Below, piece after piece: positions 17,592-26,324 of a stretch of 64,000 bases of DNA. The notes beneath the pieces are model-generated. The model did not search any database. It was given only the letters and a program-made list of their open reading frames with translations, and was not told the DNA's origin. Source of the stretch: Chryseobacterium sp. Leaf405 (GTDB lineage: Bacteria > Bacteroidota > Bacteroidia > Flavobacteriales > Weeksellaceae); NCBI RefSeq assembly GCF_001425355.1, contig NZ_LMQN01000003.1, positions 40,427 to 104,426 of the forward strand, in the 5' to 3' direction. Each line of letters begins with the position of its first letter. The stretch's first letter is position 1. Position numbers and translations under genes: made by a program.

Positions 17592-17621
17592 CAAATTTAC
17601 ATCAGATTTTTGACAAATCAA
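17592..17621 (-). promoter_or_regulatory. Consensus promoter of the efflux operon
   Basis: On the minus strand TTG (17619-17621), a spacer of exactly 19 nt and TAAATTTG (17592-17599) give a complete Bacteroidetes housekeeping promoter, 26 nt upstream of the tetR start. Confidence 0.75.
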
Positions 17622-17631
17622 ACGATTGATT
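17616..17631. promoter_or_regulatory. Candidate TetR operator AATCAA-ACGA-TTGATT
   Basis: A palindrome with 6-bp arms covers the -33 element of the tetR-tolC-hlyD-emrB promoter, an ideal place for repression by the encoded TetR protein. A further TGATT repeat directly follows. Confidence 0.55.
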
Positions 17632-17801
17632 GATTTTTAATTAAATTTTAATTTATTTTTAATATTGACCTATGTAAACCTCTGATTATATACGAGCTAA
17701 AGATGATATAAGTTTTAAATACGTATAGAAAATTCAGACCAAAATAATGCTGAAATTGATTTTTTTCAGATATTTTCTTTCCAGATGTTTGTTAAAAACA
17801 G

Positions 17802-17827
17802 AAAACTCCGACAGATGTCGAAGTTTT
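17802..17827 (-). terminator. Intrinsic terminator of the delta' gene
   Basis: On the minus strand AAAACTTCGACA-TC-TGTCGGAGTTTT forms a stem with one mismatch and ends in a T-rich tract, directly after the holB-like stop codon. Confidence 0.65.
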
Positions 17828-17829
17828 AT

Positions 17830-18948
17830 TTATGAATTCTTGTGAATATATCTCGATAATTTTATTCCTAAATCTGTCCAGACTATTTTAGGATTTCCGT
17901 TTCTGGTAAGATGCAGATCTGCTGTGCTTATTTCCTCCAGAATACTTTCAATATTGGCACCACTGATGAATTTTGAAAAACCAATCCAATTAAAGCCGTT
18001 GGCATCAATTTTTTTATACACTAAACTCTCCGACTGATAATTCTGAAGCAAAGCCAATCTGAAAATTTCTGAACAGTAATTTAAAAAGTTCTTTTGCTTT
18101 TCTCTGTTCCAGCCGGCAATTTCCCTTGCCCAAAGAATAATATTTTTCAAAAAAGCTGGTTTCTTTTTCACCATAAAAGCATCACGAACCCATTGTATAA
18201 AAAAGGTTTCAAACTCATCGCTTTTATTTCCGGACTGTAACAATTTAATCGCAATATTTAAATCTCCCTGAGCCTGATGGATAACCTCTCCTATTTTGTC
18301 ATTGGAAATATTGAAATTTGTCTTAAGGTAAATTTCTAAATCTTCGTCAATAATTCTCGGAACTTCCACGATTTGTGTTCTGGAAAGAATTGTAGGAAGC
18401 ATATCCTCTGCAGATTCTGCCGTCAGCAGGATAATTGTTTTGGCAGGTGGTTCTTCCAGAAATTTCAGAAATTTATTGGATGCAGAGATATTCATTTTAT
18501 CGGCTCTCCAAACAATAAGAATCTTGGTTCCACCCTCGAAACTTTTCAATGAAAATTTTTGATTCTGATCGTCTATTTCGTCTGCAGAAATAAATAACTG
18601 CTTGTTTTCAGATTCTAAGAATGCCGTCCAATCATCATAACTTGAATAAGGAGATTTAATGATCATTTCACGGAACTCTTCAAATTTATTTTTGCTTAAT
18701 GAGTTTCTGTTATCCGTAAAAACCGGAAAGCTGAAATGTAAATCTAAGTGATTCAAATGCTCAACTTTTGAAGCCGCATGTGCATTTTCTCCCTGAAGAA
18801 CTTCTTTTGCATACGCTAAAACCATCGGCAAGGTTCCATAACCTTCTTTTCCTACGAAAAGTTGGGCATGGCTTACTCTGTTTTCGGCGATACTTTCTTT
18901 TAGAAGTTTTTTCAGGTTTTCCTGTCCGGCGATGTTCTCCCAATTCAT
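17830..18948 (-). CDS. holB: DNA polymerase III delta' subunit, 372 aa
   Basis: A clamp-loader AAA+ protein. It has the N-terminal WENIAGQENLKKLLKESIAENRVSHAQLF and the sensor-like block KILIVWRADKMNISASNKFLKFLEEPPAKTIILLTAES...LPTILSRTQ, which carries the SRT/SRC motif of delta'. The Walker A region is GKEGYGTLP without the Lys-Ser/Thr, consistent with a subunit that does not hydrolyse ATP. The Cys4 zinc knuckle common in delta' is absent; the stretch after the Walker-like loop goes straight to VEHLNHLDLHFSFPVF. A -7 box ends 4 nt before the ATG (leaderless candidate). Confidence 0.85.
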   Translation of the reverse strand: MNWENIAGQENLKKLLKESIAENRVSHAQLFVGKEGYGTLPMVLAYAKEVLQGENAHAASKVEHLNHLDLHFSFPVFTDNRNSLSKNKFEEFREMIIKSPYSSYDDWTAFLESENKQLFISADEIDDQNQKFSLKSFEGGTKILIVWRADKMNISASNKFLKFLEEPPAKTIILLTAESAEDMLPTILSRTQIVEVPRIIDEDLEIYLKTNFNISNDKIGEVIHQAQGDLNIAIKLLQSGNKSDEFETFFIQWVRDAFMVKKKPAFLKNIILWAREIAGWNREKQKNFLNYCSEIFRLALLQNYQSESLVYKKIDANGFNWIGFSKFISGANIESILEEISTADLHLTRNGNPKIVWTDLGIKLSRYIHKNS

Positions 18949-18952
18949 GTTT

Positions 18953-18960
18953 CAAAGATA
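18953..18960 (-). promoter_or_regulatory. -7 promoter box 4 nt from start codon
   Basis: TATCTTTG on the minus strand, then AAAC, then the ATG of the delta' gene. No proper -33 TTG was seen. Confidence 0.45.
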
Positions 18961-18983
18961 TGAAAATTGTAAATTGATAGAAT

Positions 18984-19105
18984 GTGAATTTTACTTTGTA
19001 AATGAATTTCGCTCTGTAAGTGAATGATAAATTTCAACATTATAGTTTAATTATGATAGTAAAATTCACCAGTAAAGCGAATTGTCAGTTTATCTTTCAC
19101 TATAA
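18984..19105. repeat. Intergenic inverted-repeat element
   Basis: GTGAATTTTACT (18984-18995) is an exact inverted repeat of AGTAAAATTCAC (19058-19069). Nested fragments such as AATTTCGCT and AAGCGAATT also pair, and GCGAATTGTCAGTTTATCTTTC (19077-19098) resembles the left boundary of the 14260-14510 segment. This looks like a member of a dispersed AT-rich repeat family. Confidence 0.45.
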
Positions 19106-19202
19106 TTATCGCTATTCATCGTCCTTAACAAACTTTAACCTCATATAATTTTTACAATTCATTAATATTTAAGATATTTGCGCATTATTTTAAAAATAAA
19201 GA

Positions 19203-20519
19203 ATGAAAAAAATCTTTGTACTATCATTCATATCAGTTGGATATTTCTTAAATGCGCAAAACCTGAGTAACTCACCTTACGCAACTTACGGAATTGGAGA
19301 TGTAAAATATGATAATACGATTGAAACTGCCTCTATGGGAGGTATATCAACTGCATTCATTAGTGATTTCACTAGTAATTTTAATTTTGCAAACCCAGCA
19401 AATAACGCAAATTTCGAGCTTACAAGTATAAAGCTGGAAGCTACCAACGAAAACAATTATTTCAAAACTGATTATAATAATACGAAGGCTACAAAACATT
19501 CTACGTATTTATCTAATATTTCATTGGCTTTTCCTTTGTCTCAAAAGCTGAAAATGGGACTTTCTTATCAACCTTATAGTTCAAAAAGTTATGATATCCT
19601 AAGCCCGATAACGACTACTACAGAAGGAACTGTAACCACTATAGGAGCCAACAGATTTAAAGGAAGCGGAACTTTGAATACCGCTCAGATTGCTTTAGGA
19701 TATAAAGTAAACGATAAATTTGCAGTGGGAGTAAGAGCTAATTATTATTTTGGAAACCTTTACGATCTTAATGAATTAGCATATGCTGATGCAGAATTGA
19801 TTAACGGTTATGAAACAAAGAATAATATCAAAAACTTCAACTTTACATTAGGAGCGAGCTATCAAAATTTAAATACAAGTACTGACAGAAAATTTACATT
19901 GGGAGCTACGACTACTTTTGGAAACACAAGTAAAATGAGCGCTGATTATAGAAACACTACTTATTTCTATGACGCCACAGGAACTGTAAAAAATAATGAG
20001 ACAGTAATAGAAGAAAAAAATACAAGCACTAAAAATCTTCTCCCTTTACAAGCATCCATTGGTGCGGGATACGGAGAAGAAAACAAATGGTTTGTATCTT
20101 TGCAGGGAGATTATAAAAAAGGAGAATCTATTAATAATTTTGGAACGACAATAGATCTACAGGATACGTACAGAATTTCTGCCGGAGGTTGGTATCTACC
20201 TAATTACAACAATTTCAGAAGCTATTTTTCAAGAATCGTTTACAGATATGGTGCTTTCTATGAGAGAGGAAATCTTTCTATCAACGATGCTGGTAAGCTT
20301 GATCCAAACGGAACAAGTATTAACAAAGTCGGTATTTCTGCCGGTGTTCTTCTTCCATTCAAAACCAGCAGTATCACAAGAATGAGCGGTCTTGAGTTGG
20401 GTATAGAATTAGGAAAAAGAGGAACCACCAAAAATAATCTGATCAATCAAAACTACGTTAACGTAAGAGTTGGTTTCAATTTTGCTGATAAATGGTTCAG
20501 AAAGACTTTATATAACTAA
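19203..20519 (+). CDS. Outer-membrane beta-barrel protein (FadL-like), 438 aa
   Basis: A signal peptide (MKKIFVLSFISVGYFLNA) precedes a ~420-residue chain of alternating aromatic and polar residues ending in an aromatic-rich last strand (NQNYVNVRVGFNFADKWFRKTLYN). The early block SNSPYATYGIGDV...ASMGGISTAFISDFTSNFNFANPANNA resembles the start of FadL/PorV-like barrels. The substrate is unknown. It precedes lptC by 1 bp, so the two form an operon with anmK; a role in envelope lipid handling is possible but not shown. Confidence 0.8.
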   Translation: MKKIFVLSFISVGYFLNAQNLSNSPYATYGIGDVKYDNTIETASMGGISTAFISDFTSNFNFANPANNANFELTSIKLEATNENNYFKTDYNNTKATKHSTYLSNISLAFPLSQKLKMGLSYQPYSSKSYDILSPITTTTEGTVTTIGANRFKGSGTLNTAQIALGYKVNDKFAVGVRANYYFGNLYDLNELAYADAELINGYETKNNIKNFNFTLGASYQNLNTSTDRKFTLGATTTFGNTSKMSADYRNTTYFYDATGTVKNNETVIEEKNTSTKNLLPLQASIGAGYGEENKWFVSLQGDYKKGESINNFGTTIDLQDTYRISAGGWYLPNYNNFRSYFSRIVYRYGAFYERGNLSINDAGKLDPNGTSINKVGISAGVLLPFKTSSITRMSGLELGIELGKRGTTKNNLINQNYVNVRVGFNFADKWFRKTLYN

Positions 20520-20520
20520 A

Positions 20521-21114
20521 ATGAAGTTGTTCAAAAACATATCATATAAAAAAAATATAGCATACCTTTTTAGTTGTGCTATATTTTTTATAATAACATC
20601 CTGTGAAGAGGATCTTACCAAATCGAAAGGTAATGAGAATAAAAATTTCCCTTCTGAGGTAATTAAAAATGCAAATATTATTCAAAGAGATTCGGGATTT
20701 ATAACATTGAAAGCGAAAGCTCCACTTATTGAAAAATATCAATTAATTGACAGTCCATATACCGTTGCTAAAAAAGGAATTGATATTCAGTTTTTTGATA
20801 AGAAAAATCCAAAAGTTCCCGGAACGATTAAAGCAGATTATGCCAGAATTTTTGAATATAAAAAGTTCTACGAAGCAAAAGGTAATGTGAAAATTACAAC
20901 CAATGAAGGTCAAAAATTTGCCATGCAAAGCGTTTATTGGGATCAGAGAAAAAACCGCATCTACACTCACGACACGGTTTACGTAACAACAGAAGATGGT
21001 TCTACACTAATCGGAACCCACGGAATGACGGCTAAAGATGATTTCTCAGAATACGTTTTTTATCAAAATTCGGGAGACTTCAGCACCAGCAAATTATCAG
21101 AATCTAAAAAATAA
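20521..21114 (+). CDS. lptC: LPS export ABC transporter periplasmic protein LptC, 197 aa
   Basis: LptC bridges the LptBFG pump and LptA in lipopolysaccharide export. An N-terminal membrane segment / possible lipobox (IAYLFSCAIFFIITSCEED) is followed by the beta-jellyroll: FITLKAKAPLIEKYQLIDSPYTVAKKGIDIQFFDKKNPKVPGTIKADYARIFEYKKFYEAKGNVKITTNEG is the typical OstA/LptC-like pattern. The ATG at 20521 is 1 bp after the previous stop and begins the membrane anchor; an in-frame ATG at 20470 lies inside the upstream gene. Confidence 0.88.
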   Translation: MKLFKNISYKKNIAYLFSCAIFFIITSCEEDLTKSKGNENKNFPSEVIKNANIIQRDSGFITLKAKAPLIEKYQLIDSPYTVAKKGIDIQFFDKKNPKVPGTIKADYARIFEYKKFYEAKGNVKITTNEGQKFAMQSVYWDQRKNRIYTHDTVYVTTEDGSTLIGTHGMTAKDDFSEYVFYQNSGDFSTSKLSESKK

Positions 21115-21118
21115 ATCT

Positions 21119-22162
21119 ATGATTTTCCAGGCTATTGGCTTAATGTCCGGAACGAGTTTAGATGGCTTGGATATTTGCTTTGTCAAGTTTGAAAAAACAA
21201 CATCTTGGAATTTTGAAATTGTAAAAGCTGAAACAGTTCCCTATCCTTCATATTGGGAAGATCAACTCAAAAATTCTATCCATTTTTCTGCTGAAAAACT
21301 ATTGGAACTCAATTCAGAATATGGCTTTTATTTAGGGGAAACGGTTAAAAATTTTATTCAAAAACATCAGCTTGAAGATATAGATTTAATTGCTTCTCAT
21401 GGTCATACCGTATTTCATCAGCCTCATAAAAAATTCACTCTGCAAATTGGCGACGGAAGAGCCATTAAAATAGAAACAGGCTTACCTGTAATTTATGATT
21501 TCCGAAGTCAGGATGTTTTAATGGGCGGAAACGGTGCTCCCCTTGTCCCAATCGGTGACGAATTATTATTTTTTCAATATGATGCCTGTCTCAATTTAGG
21601 TGGATTTTCCAACATATCCTTAAAAGTTAACAATCAAAGAATAGCTTTCGATATTGCTCCAGTCAATATTGTCTTGAATCTTTTTGCTCAAAAATTCAAC
21701 AAAAATTTTGATGAAAATGGTGATTTAGCACGAAAAGGGACAATTAATAAAGATTTGTTGGCAAAATTAAATTCATTAGAATTTTACAATCAATCTTATC
21801 CAAAATCATTAGGAATTGAATGGTGCAATGAAAATATTTTTCCGTTATTTGAAAGTATTGAAGCAATAGATATTCTGGCAACCTTTACTGAACATATTGC
21901 TCAGCAGATTTCAAACGTTTTTAATGAATATCAACTAAAAAATGTTCTTTTTACGGGTGGTGGAACTTTTAACCACTATTTAATTGAAAAAATTAAGTCT
22001 AAAACCAACACCGAAATTATCATTCCTGAAAAACAGATCATTGAATATAAAGAAGCTTTAATCTTCGCATTGATGGGTATTTTAAGATTGAATAATGAAA
22101 TAAACATACTTTCATCTTCAACGGGAAGTTCGCAGGATCACAGTTCGGGAATTATCGCATAA
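21119..22162 (+). CDS. anmK: Anhydro-N-acetylmuramic acid kinase, 347 aa
   Basis: Murein-recycling kinase that converts anhydroMurNAc to MurNAc-6-phosphate. It has the family opener GLMSGTSLDGLD (ATP-binding phosphate-1 motif), then ASHGHTVFHQP, GDGRAIKIETGLPVIYDFRSQDVLMGGNGAPLVPIGD with the catalytic Asp region, and FTGGGTFNHYLIE near the C-terminus. It starts 4 bp after lptC. The start at 21119 is set by the conserved N-terminus; an in-frame ATG at 21038 would overlap lptC. Confidence 0.93.
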   Translation: MIFQAIGLMSGTSLDGLDICFVKFEKTTSWNFEIVKAETVPYPSYWEDQLKNSIHFSAEKLLELNSEYGFYLGETVKNFIQKHQLEDIDLIASHGHTVFHQPHKKFTLQIGDGRAIKIETGLPVIYDFRSQDVLMGGNGAPLVPIGDELLFFQYDACLNLGGFSNISLKVNNQRIAFDIAPVNIVLNLFAQKFNKNFDENGDLARKGTINKDLLAKLNSLEFYNQSYPKSLGIEWCNENIFPLFESIEAIDILATFTEHIAQQISNVFNEYQLKNVLFTGGGTFNHYLIEKIKSKTNTEIIIPEKQIIEYKEALIFALMGILRLNNEINILSSSTGSSQDHSSGIIA

Positions 22163-22185
22163 AAAAACCTCCATTTCTGAAGGTT
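22161..22185 (-). terminator. Intrinsic terminator of the SRPBCC gene
   Basis: On the minus strand AACCTTCA-GAAA-TGGAGGTT (one G-T wobble) is followed by T7, just after the stop at 22192. Confidence 0.65.
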
Positions 22186-22191
22186 CCTATT

Positions 22192-22581
22192 TTATTTATA
22201 AGCTTCGATCTTATCTGTCAAAGTATTGATAAAATTCTGCAGTGGTTTTTCCACCATCATTTTGATAAACGGATTAAATTTTCCTTCAAACAACATCTGA
22301 ACTTCTGTCTGATTTTCATTAAGAGGATTCAAAGTTGCAGTGAGAGAAAAGTCTAAACTTGAACTTGCAGACTTCAAAACTGCCTTTTGATCATTCACTT
22401 CATCAATTTTCAAAGCAATTTCAGGCATTCCCTGAAGACCAAATTTGAAGCCATCTTCTCTTGTTTCAAACTTCTGAAGCCCGTCCGGCATAAAATCTTT
22501 ATAATTTTCAGGAGATTTTAGTACTTCAACCAACTCTTTAGATGATTTATTGACAATAATTTTTCGTCCTTCTAAATTCAT
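22192..22581 (-). CDS. SRPBCC (START-like) family protein, 129 aa
   Basis: A small ligand-binding fold protein without signal peptide. It has the pattern IIVNKSSKELVEVLKSPENYKDFMP at the N-terminus and a long C-terminal helix (NPFIKMMVEKPLQNFINTLTDKIEAYK), typical of SRPBCC/polyketide-cyclase-like proteins. In Flavobacteriia a homologue commonly lies near pyrE and NUDIX genes; here the divergent NUDIX gene starts 36 bp away. Ligand unknown. Confidence 0.75.
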   Translation of the reverse strand: MNLEGRKIIVNKSSKELVEVLKSPENYKDFMPDGLQKFETREDGFKFGLQGMPEIALKIDEVNDQKAVLKSASSSLDFSLTATLNPLNENQTEVQMLFEGKFNPFIKMMVEKPLQNFINTLTDKIEAYK

Positions 22582-22586
22582 TTCTT

Positions 22587-22594
22587 TATTTTTG
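22587..22594 (+). promoter_or_regulatory. -7 promoter box (TATTTTTG)
   Basis: Matches TAnnTTTG, 23 nt before the NUDIX start codon, in the spacer shared with the divergent SRPBCC gene. Confidence 0.4.
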
Positions 22595-22617
22595 TATTTA
22601 ATTCTTAATTATTACAA

Positions 22618-23232
22618 ATGTATAAAGTTTTTGTCAACGAAAAAAAATTATTGCTGTCTGCACAATCAGAAAATCTGGAAAAGACGCTTGAATACGAAAA
22701 CTTCACAAGCCTGGAGATCGCTTTGGATCTTTTAGAGAATACATCTGTAAAGGAATTGAACGTTTTCGGTGAAAATATTGACGAAATCTGGTCTGAATTC
22801 CAAAAGCTTTTTAGAATTGTTGAAGCTGCTGGAGGACTTGTTAATAATCCTGACGGCGAAATTCTTTTCATTAAAAGATTAGGAAAATGGGATCTTCCGA
22901 AGGGGAAAATGGAGAAAGGTGAATCCCGCGAGGAATCTGCTGTGAGAGAAATTGAAGAAGAAACCGGACTAAAAGATGTTGAATTGATACAATTTATCAA
23001 TACTACTTATCATATTTATGTCGAAAGAAATGGTAAAAAAATCTTGAAGTGTACGCATTGGTTTGAGATGAATTTCGATGGTGAAGACACTTCAAAACCA
23101 CAGATTGAAGAAGGAATTACTGAAGTTGCCTGGAAAAATGCCGATCAAATTGAGCATGAAGTTTTTCCAAGCACTTTCAAGAATATCAAACTGATTGTAA
23201 AAGAATTCAGAAGTACACAAAGCCCTAAATAA
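22618..23232 (+). CDS. NUDIX hydrolase, 204 aa
   Basis: A nucleoside-diphosphate-X hydrolase with a complete Nudix box GKMEKGESREESAVREIEEETGL (GX5EX7REUXEEXGU). The ~75-residue N-terminal part (MYKVFVNEKKLLLSAQSEN) precedes it. The end WKNADQIEHEVFPSTFKNIKLIVKEF suggests a diadenosine- or NDP-sugar-type enzyme, but the substrate cannot be read from sequence. The 3' end overlaps the convergent murF by 8 bp. Confidence 0.88.
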   Translation: MYKVFVNEKKLLLSAQSENLEKTLEYENFTSLEIALDLLENTSVKELNVFGENIDEIWSEFQKLFRIVEAAGGLVNNPDGEILFIKRLGKWDLPKGKMEKGESREESAVREIEEETGLKDVELIQFINTTYHIYVERNGKKILKCTHWFEMNFDGEDTSKPQIEEGITEVAWKNADQIEHEVFPSTFKNIKLIVKEFRSTQSPK

Positions 23233-24496
23233 AATCTAAGGATTTTTCTAACGCAATTCCTCTTGAACCTTTTAATAAAATATTTTCCGACTGGATTTTG
23301 TTCAGTTTTAGATATTCTATTAATTCGGCCGTACTTTCAAAAGCTTTTTGAGAGGAATTTACAGTTTTAAAGTTTTTCCCGACGGTAATAATTTCGTTAA
23401 AACCCAGTTCTAGAGCCAGCTTCAGAATATTTTCGTGCTCTTGTTCGCTTTCTTCACCAAGTTCAAGCATATCACCAATAATGATTGTTTTTGATCCTTC
23501 AAAAGTTATAAAATTAAGCAAAGAAGCATTCATGGAACTTGGATTTGCGTTGTAAGTATCCAAAACTAAAGTTCTCCCTTCTTTTTTCACTACCTGAGAA
23601 CGCATATTTGTCGGAACATAATTTTCAATAGCGTGTTTTATCTTTTTAAAATCAATTCCGAAATGAAGTCCTAAACTCGCAGCAGCGCAAAGATTGGTGA
23701 AATTATACTCTCCGGTAAGTTTTGAAACAGCTTTTGTACTTCCATACATCAAACCAACAAAAAGCTCTTCCGAAAATAATTCAAACTGATAATCTGAAAT
23801 TTCTTTTCCGAAGGTAATTTTTGGCGTATAATTTTCAGTTTTTTCAACCTGAATAGGATCATTTTCATTCACAACAATTGTCTGCTGATGATTTTTAAGA
23901 TAATCATACAACTCAGATTTACCTTTAATTACACCTTCAAATCCTCCAAAACCTTCCAAATGTGCCTTACCGAAATTGGTAATATAACCAAAATCAGGCT
24001 GACAAATAGAACATAGAAGTTCGATTTCCTTTTGATGATTGGCACCCATTTCAATAACAGCTATTTCATGTTTCGGTTTAATGGAAAGGATTGTTAAAGG
24101 AACTCCTATATGATTATTCAAATTTCCGAGCGTATACTGAACAGTGAATCTCTCTGAAAGAACCGCATGAATAATTTCTTTCGTAGTCGTTTTACCATTG
24201 CTTCCTGTAAGTCCAATAACAGGAATATTCAACTGCTTCCTATGATGAACCGCCAATTCCTGTAAAAATTCCAGTGTTGAACAAGCATAGAATATATTTT
24301 TAGCTTTATTTTCAAAATCCTGCTGTTCAACAATTACTGCTAAAGCACCTTTTTCGATAGCCTGATCAGCAAAGGTCGCTGCATTGAAATTTTCACCGGA
24401 AAAAGCAAAGAAAATATCATTCTTACCAATTCTTCTGCTATCGATAGTTACGTGTTCAGACTGTAAAAATAAAGGATAAAACTGTTCTATATTCAT
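23225..24496 (-). CDS. murF: UDP-MurNAc-tripeptide:D-Ala-D-Ala ligase, 423 aa
   Basis: Last cytoplasmic ligase of peptidoglycan precursor synthesis. It has the N-terminal DSRRIGKNDIFFAFSGENFNAATFADQAIEKGALAVIVE, the ATP loop TGSNGKTTTKE, EMGANHQKEIELLCSICQPDFGYITNFGKAHLEGFGG and NPSSMNASL, followed by the C-terminal IIIGDMLELGEESEQEHE: a clear MurF. A TATTTTTG -7 box ends 4 nt before the ATG, so translation is probably leaderless; its -33 zone overlaps the gldJ terminator. Confidence 0.94.
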   Translation of the reverse strand: MNIEQFYPLFLQSEHVTIDSRRIGKNDIFFAFSGENFNAATFADQAIEKGALAVIVEQQDFENKAKNIFYACSTLEFLQELAVHHRKQLNIPVIGLTGSNGKTTTKEIIHAVLSERFTVQYTLGNLNNHIGVPLTILSIKPKHEIAVIEMGANHQKEIELLCSICQPDFGYITNFGKAHLEGFGGFEGVIKGKSELYDYLKNHQQTIVVNENDPIQVEKTENYTPKITFGKEISDYQFELFSEELFVGLMYGSTKAVSKLTGEYNFTNLCAAASLGLHFGIDFKKIKHAIENYVPTNMRSQVVKKEGRTLVLDTYNANPSSMNASLLNFITFEGSKTIIIGDMLELGEESEQEHENILKLALELGFNEIITVGKNFKTVNSSQKAFESTAELIEYLKLNKIQSENILLKGSRGIALEKSLDFI

Positions 24497-24500
24497 AGTT

Positions 24501-24508
24501 CAAAAATA
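24501..24508 (-). promoter_or_regulatory. -7 promoter box 4 nt from start codon
   Basis: TATTTTTG on the minus strand, then AACT, then the murF ATG. Confidence 0.4.
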
Positions 24509-24509
24509 A

Positions 24510-24539
24510 AAAAACCTTCCATAATTATGGAAGGTTTTT
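24510..24539 (-). terminator. Intrinsic terminator of gldJ
   Basis: A perfect 30-bp palindrome (core CCTTCCATAA / TTATGGAAGG) flanked by A- and T-tracts lies 20 bp after the gldJ stop codon. Confidence 0.85.
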
Positions 24540-24559
24540 GAAAATTATTTTGATAAATA

Positions 24560-26161
24560 TTATCTTCTCGTTCTACTCTTATCGTTTACACTAGCATCCT
24601 GAGCAACACGGAATCCAATCCATCCGTAAGCTCTATCCTGGCTCTTGTATCTTCTCTGACCTGGGTCTAACCAATAAGCTGTATCTTGCCAAGAACCACC
24701 TTTAATTACTCTAATATCATTAGAAATTCCTGATGTTCTTTCTTTTTTATCTTTCTGTAATACTACTTTTCCGCCAGCATCTACAATAAATCTCGCTTGA
24801 GGAGCATTGTACATATTGAATCCTGTAGCAGAGTCTGAAGCAGTTCTATAATCTAAAGATGATTGTTTATCACCATCTCTGTAGTTTCTATAGTCAGCAA
24901 TAGTTTCTCTTTCAAACTGACCCGGTAAAGTTTTGTAAACTAATCTACCATCAGCTAAAGTATCATACTTAATATTGCTCTCGTCTACCATTTTGTAAGT
25001 TCCATCTCCGTTTCTTACGATAGCCTGAGGCATACTCCCTCTATAATAATTGAAATCACTGAAATCTTCGTCAATAATTGGTCTGTATACATCGGCAGTC
25101 CATTCTGAAACGTTACCATACATACCATATATTCCTAGGTCATTTGATGGATATTTTCTAACGTCAGAAGTTCTTGCTGAACCGTCATTTTTCCAACCTG
25201 CGATACCAGAATAGTCACCACTTCCCATTTTGAAGTTTTCCATGAACATTCCTCTATCTCTTCCTTTAGTACCTCTAAGTAATTCAATTTCAGGTTTTTT
25301 ACCTTTATATTGATTGTACTCTCTATTTTTAGCCATACCAAGAGCTGCATATTCCCATTCTACTTCTGTTGGAAGTCTGAATTTTGATACCATTGCAGCG
25401 TTTGGAGCTCTGTTAGCAGCTAATAATCTTTGGTTTGTAGTTTTCAAACCAGTTTTTTGCTGCATTCTTTTCTCATTGATATATCCTTGCATTTCAGGAT
25501 CATTCGATTTGAATTTATCCATGTTGAATGCAGTTCCACCTTGATTATTCGATTCGTTGATATACAAATCTTTGGCAATGATTCCGGCTTGCATTAAAGC
25601 TTTTTCGTTAGCTCTATCTGACAACCATTCGCAGTATCTATTTGCCTGAGTCCAAGAAACACCTACTACCGGATAATAATCAAATTCAGGAGAACGGAAA
25701 TACGTCTCATTATAATCATTTCTGGATAGTTTGTTATCCCATAATAAGGTATCTGGCAACGCACCGTTGTAGATCTCCTTAAAACTAGGATCACTTGGAG
25801 GGAATACATACTTCAACCATGTCAGGTATTCGCGGTATTCGTAGTTAGTAATTTCTGTTTCTCCGATAAAGAATGAACTTACCTGCATTCTGCGCGGTGA
25901 GTTATTCCAATCATGCATAACATCATCTTTCACTAATCCCATAGTAAAAGTTCCACCTTCTACATATACCATTCCTGGCCAACCTTTCTGCTTTTGTTGC
26001 TTTCCTGCAAAAAACCAACCTTGTTTTTCGTTTGGTTTCCAACCTGTTTTGCTGACAAATTTTTTAGTACCGCCACCTTTGCTAGTACCTGATCCACCAC
26101 AACTGGTTAATGCAAGTGTAGAACTTACTGCTATTAATGAAAACAACTTTAGTTTTTTCAT
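24560..26161 (-). CDS. gldJ: Gliding motility / T9SS lipoprotein GldJ, 533 aa
   Basis: Outer-membrane lipoprotein needed for gliding and for stability of the GldK type IX secretion component. The signal peptide ends in lipobox LTSC (MKKLKLFSLIAVSSTLALTSCGG). The rest is a formylglycine-generating-enzyme-like fold: GMVYVEGGTFTMGLVKDD, then FFIGETEITNYEYREYLTW, RLPTEVEWEYAALG, YGMYGNVSEWTADVY and a C-terminal VIKGGSWQD...RRYKSQDRAYGWIGFRVA. The catalytic cysteines of true FGE were not seen in that fold. The ATG at 26161 is preferred over an in-frame start 180 bp upstream because it opens the signal peptide. It is divergent from porU. Confidence 0.93.
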   Translation of the reverse strand: MKKLKLFSLIAVSSTLALTSCGGSGTSKGGGTKKFVSKTGWKPNEKQGWFFAGKQQKQKGWPGMVYVEGGTFTMGLVKDDVMHDWNNSPRRMQVSSFFIGETEITNYEYREYLTWLKYVFPPSDPSFKEIYNGALPDTLLWDNKLSRNDYNETYFRSPEFDYYPVVGVSWTQANRYCEWLSDRANEKALMQAGIIAKDLYINESNNQGGTAFNMDKFKSNDPEMQGYINEKRMQQKTGLKTTNQRLLAANRAPNAAMVSKFRLPTEVEWEYAALGMAKNREYNQYKGKKPEIELLRGTKGRDRGMFMENFKMGSGDYSGIAGWKNDGSARTSDVRKYPSNDLGIYGMYGNVSEWTADVYRPIIDEDFSDFNYYRGSMPQAIVRNGDGTYKMVDESNIKYDTLADGRLVYKTLPGQFERETIADYRNYRDGDKQSSLDYRTASDSATGFNMYNAPQARFIVDAGGKVVLQKDKKERTSGISNDIRVIKGGSWQDTAYWLDPGQRRYKSQDRAYGWIGFRVAQDASVNDKSRTRR

Positions 26162-26324
26162 AGTCGATATAAATATTTTCAAAGTACAAAGAAAAAATAA
26201 ATTATTCAATAAATCAAGTAATAGTTTGATTTTTTTGAAAAACGTTAACAAATTAATTTTATTGTATCGCAATTTAATTATAAAATTTTCATTTATTTTG
26301 TAATTCAGAAATTTTAATAATAAC

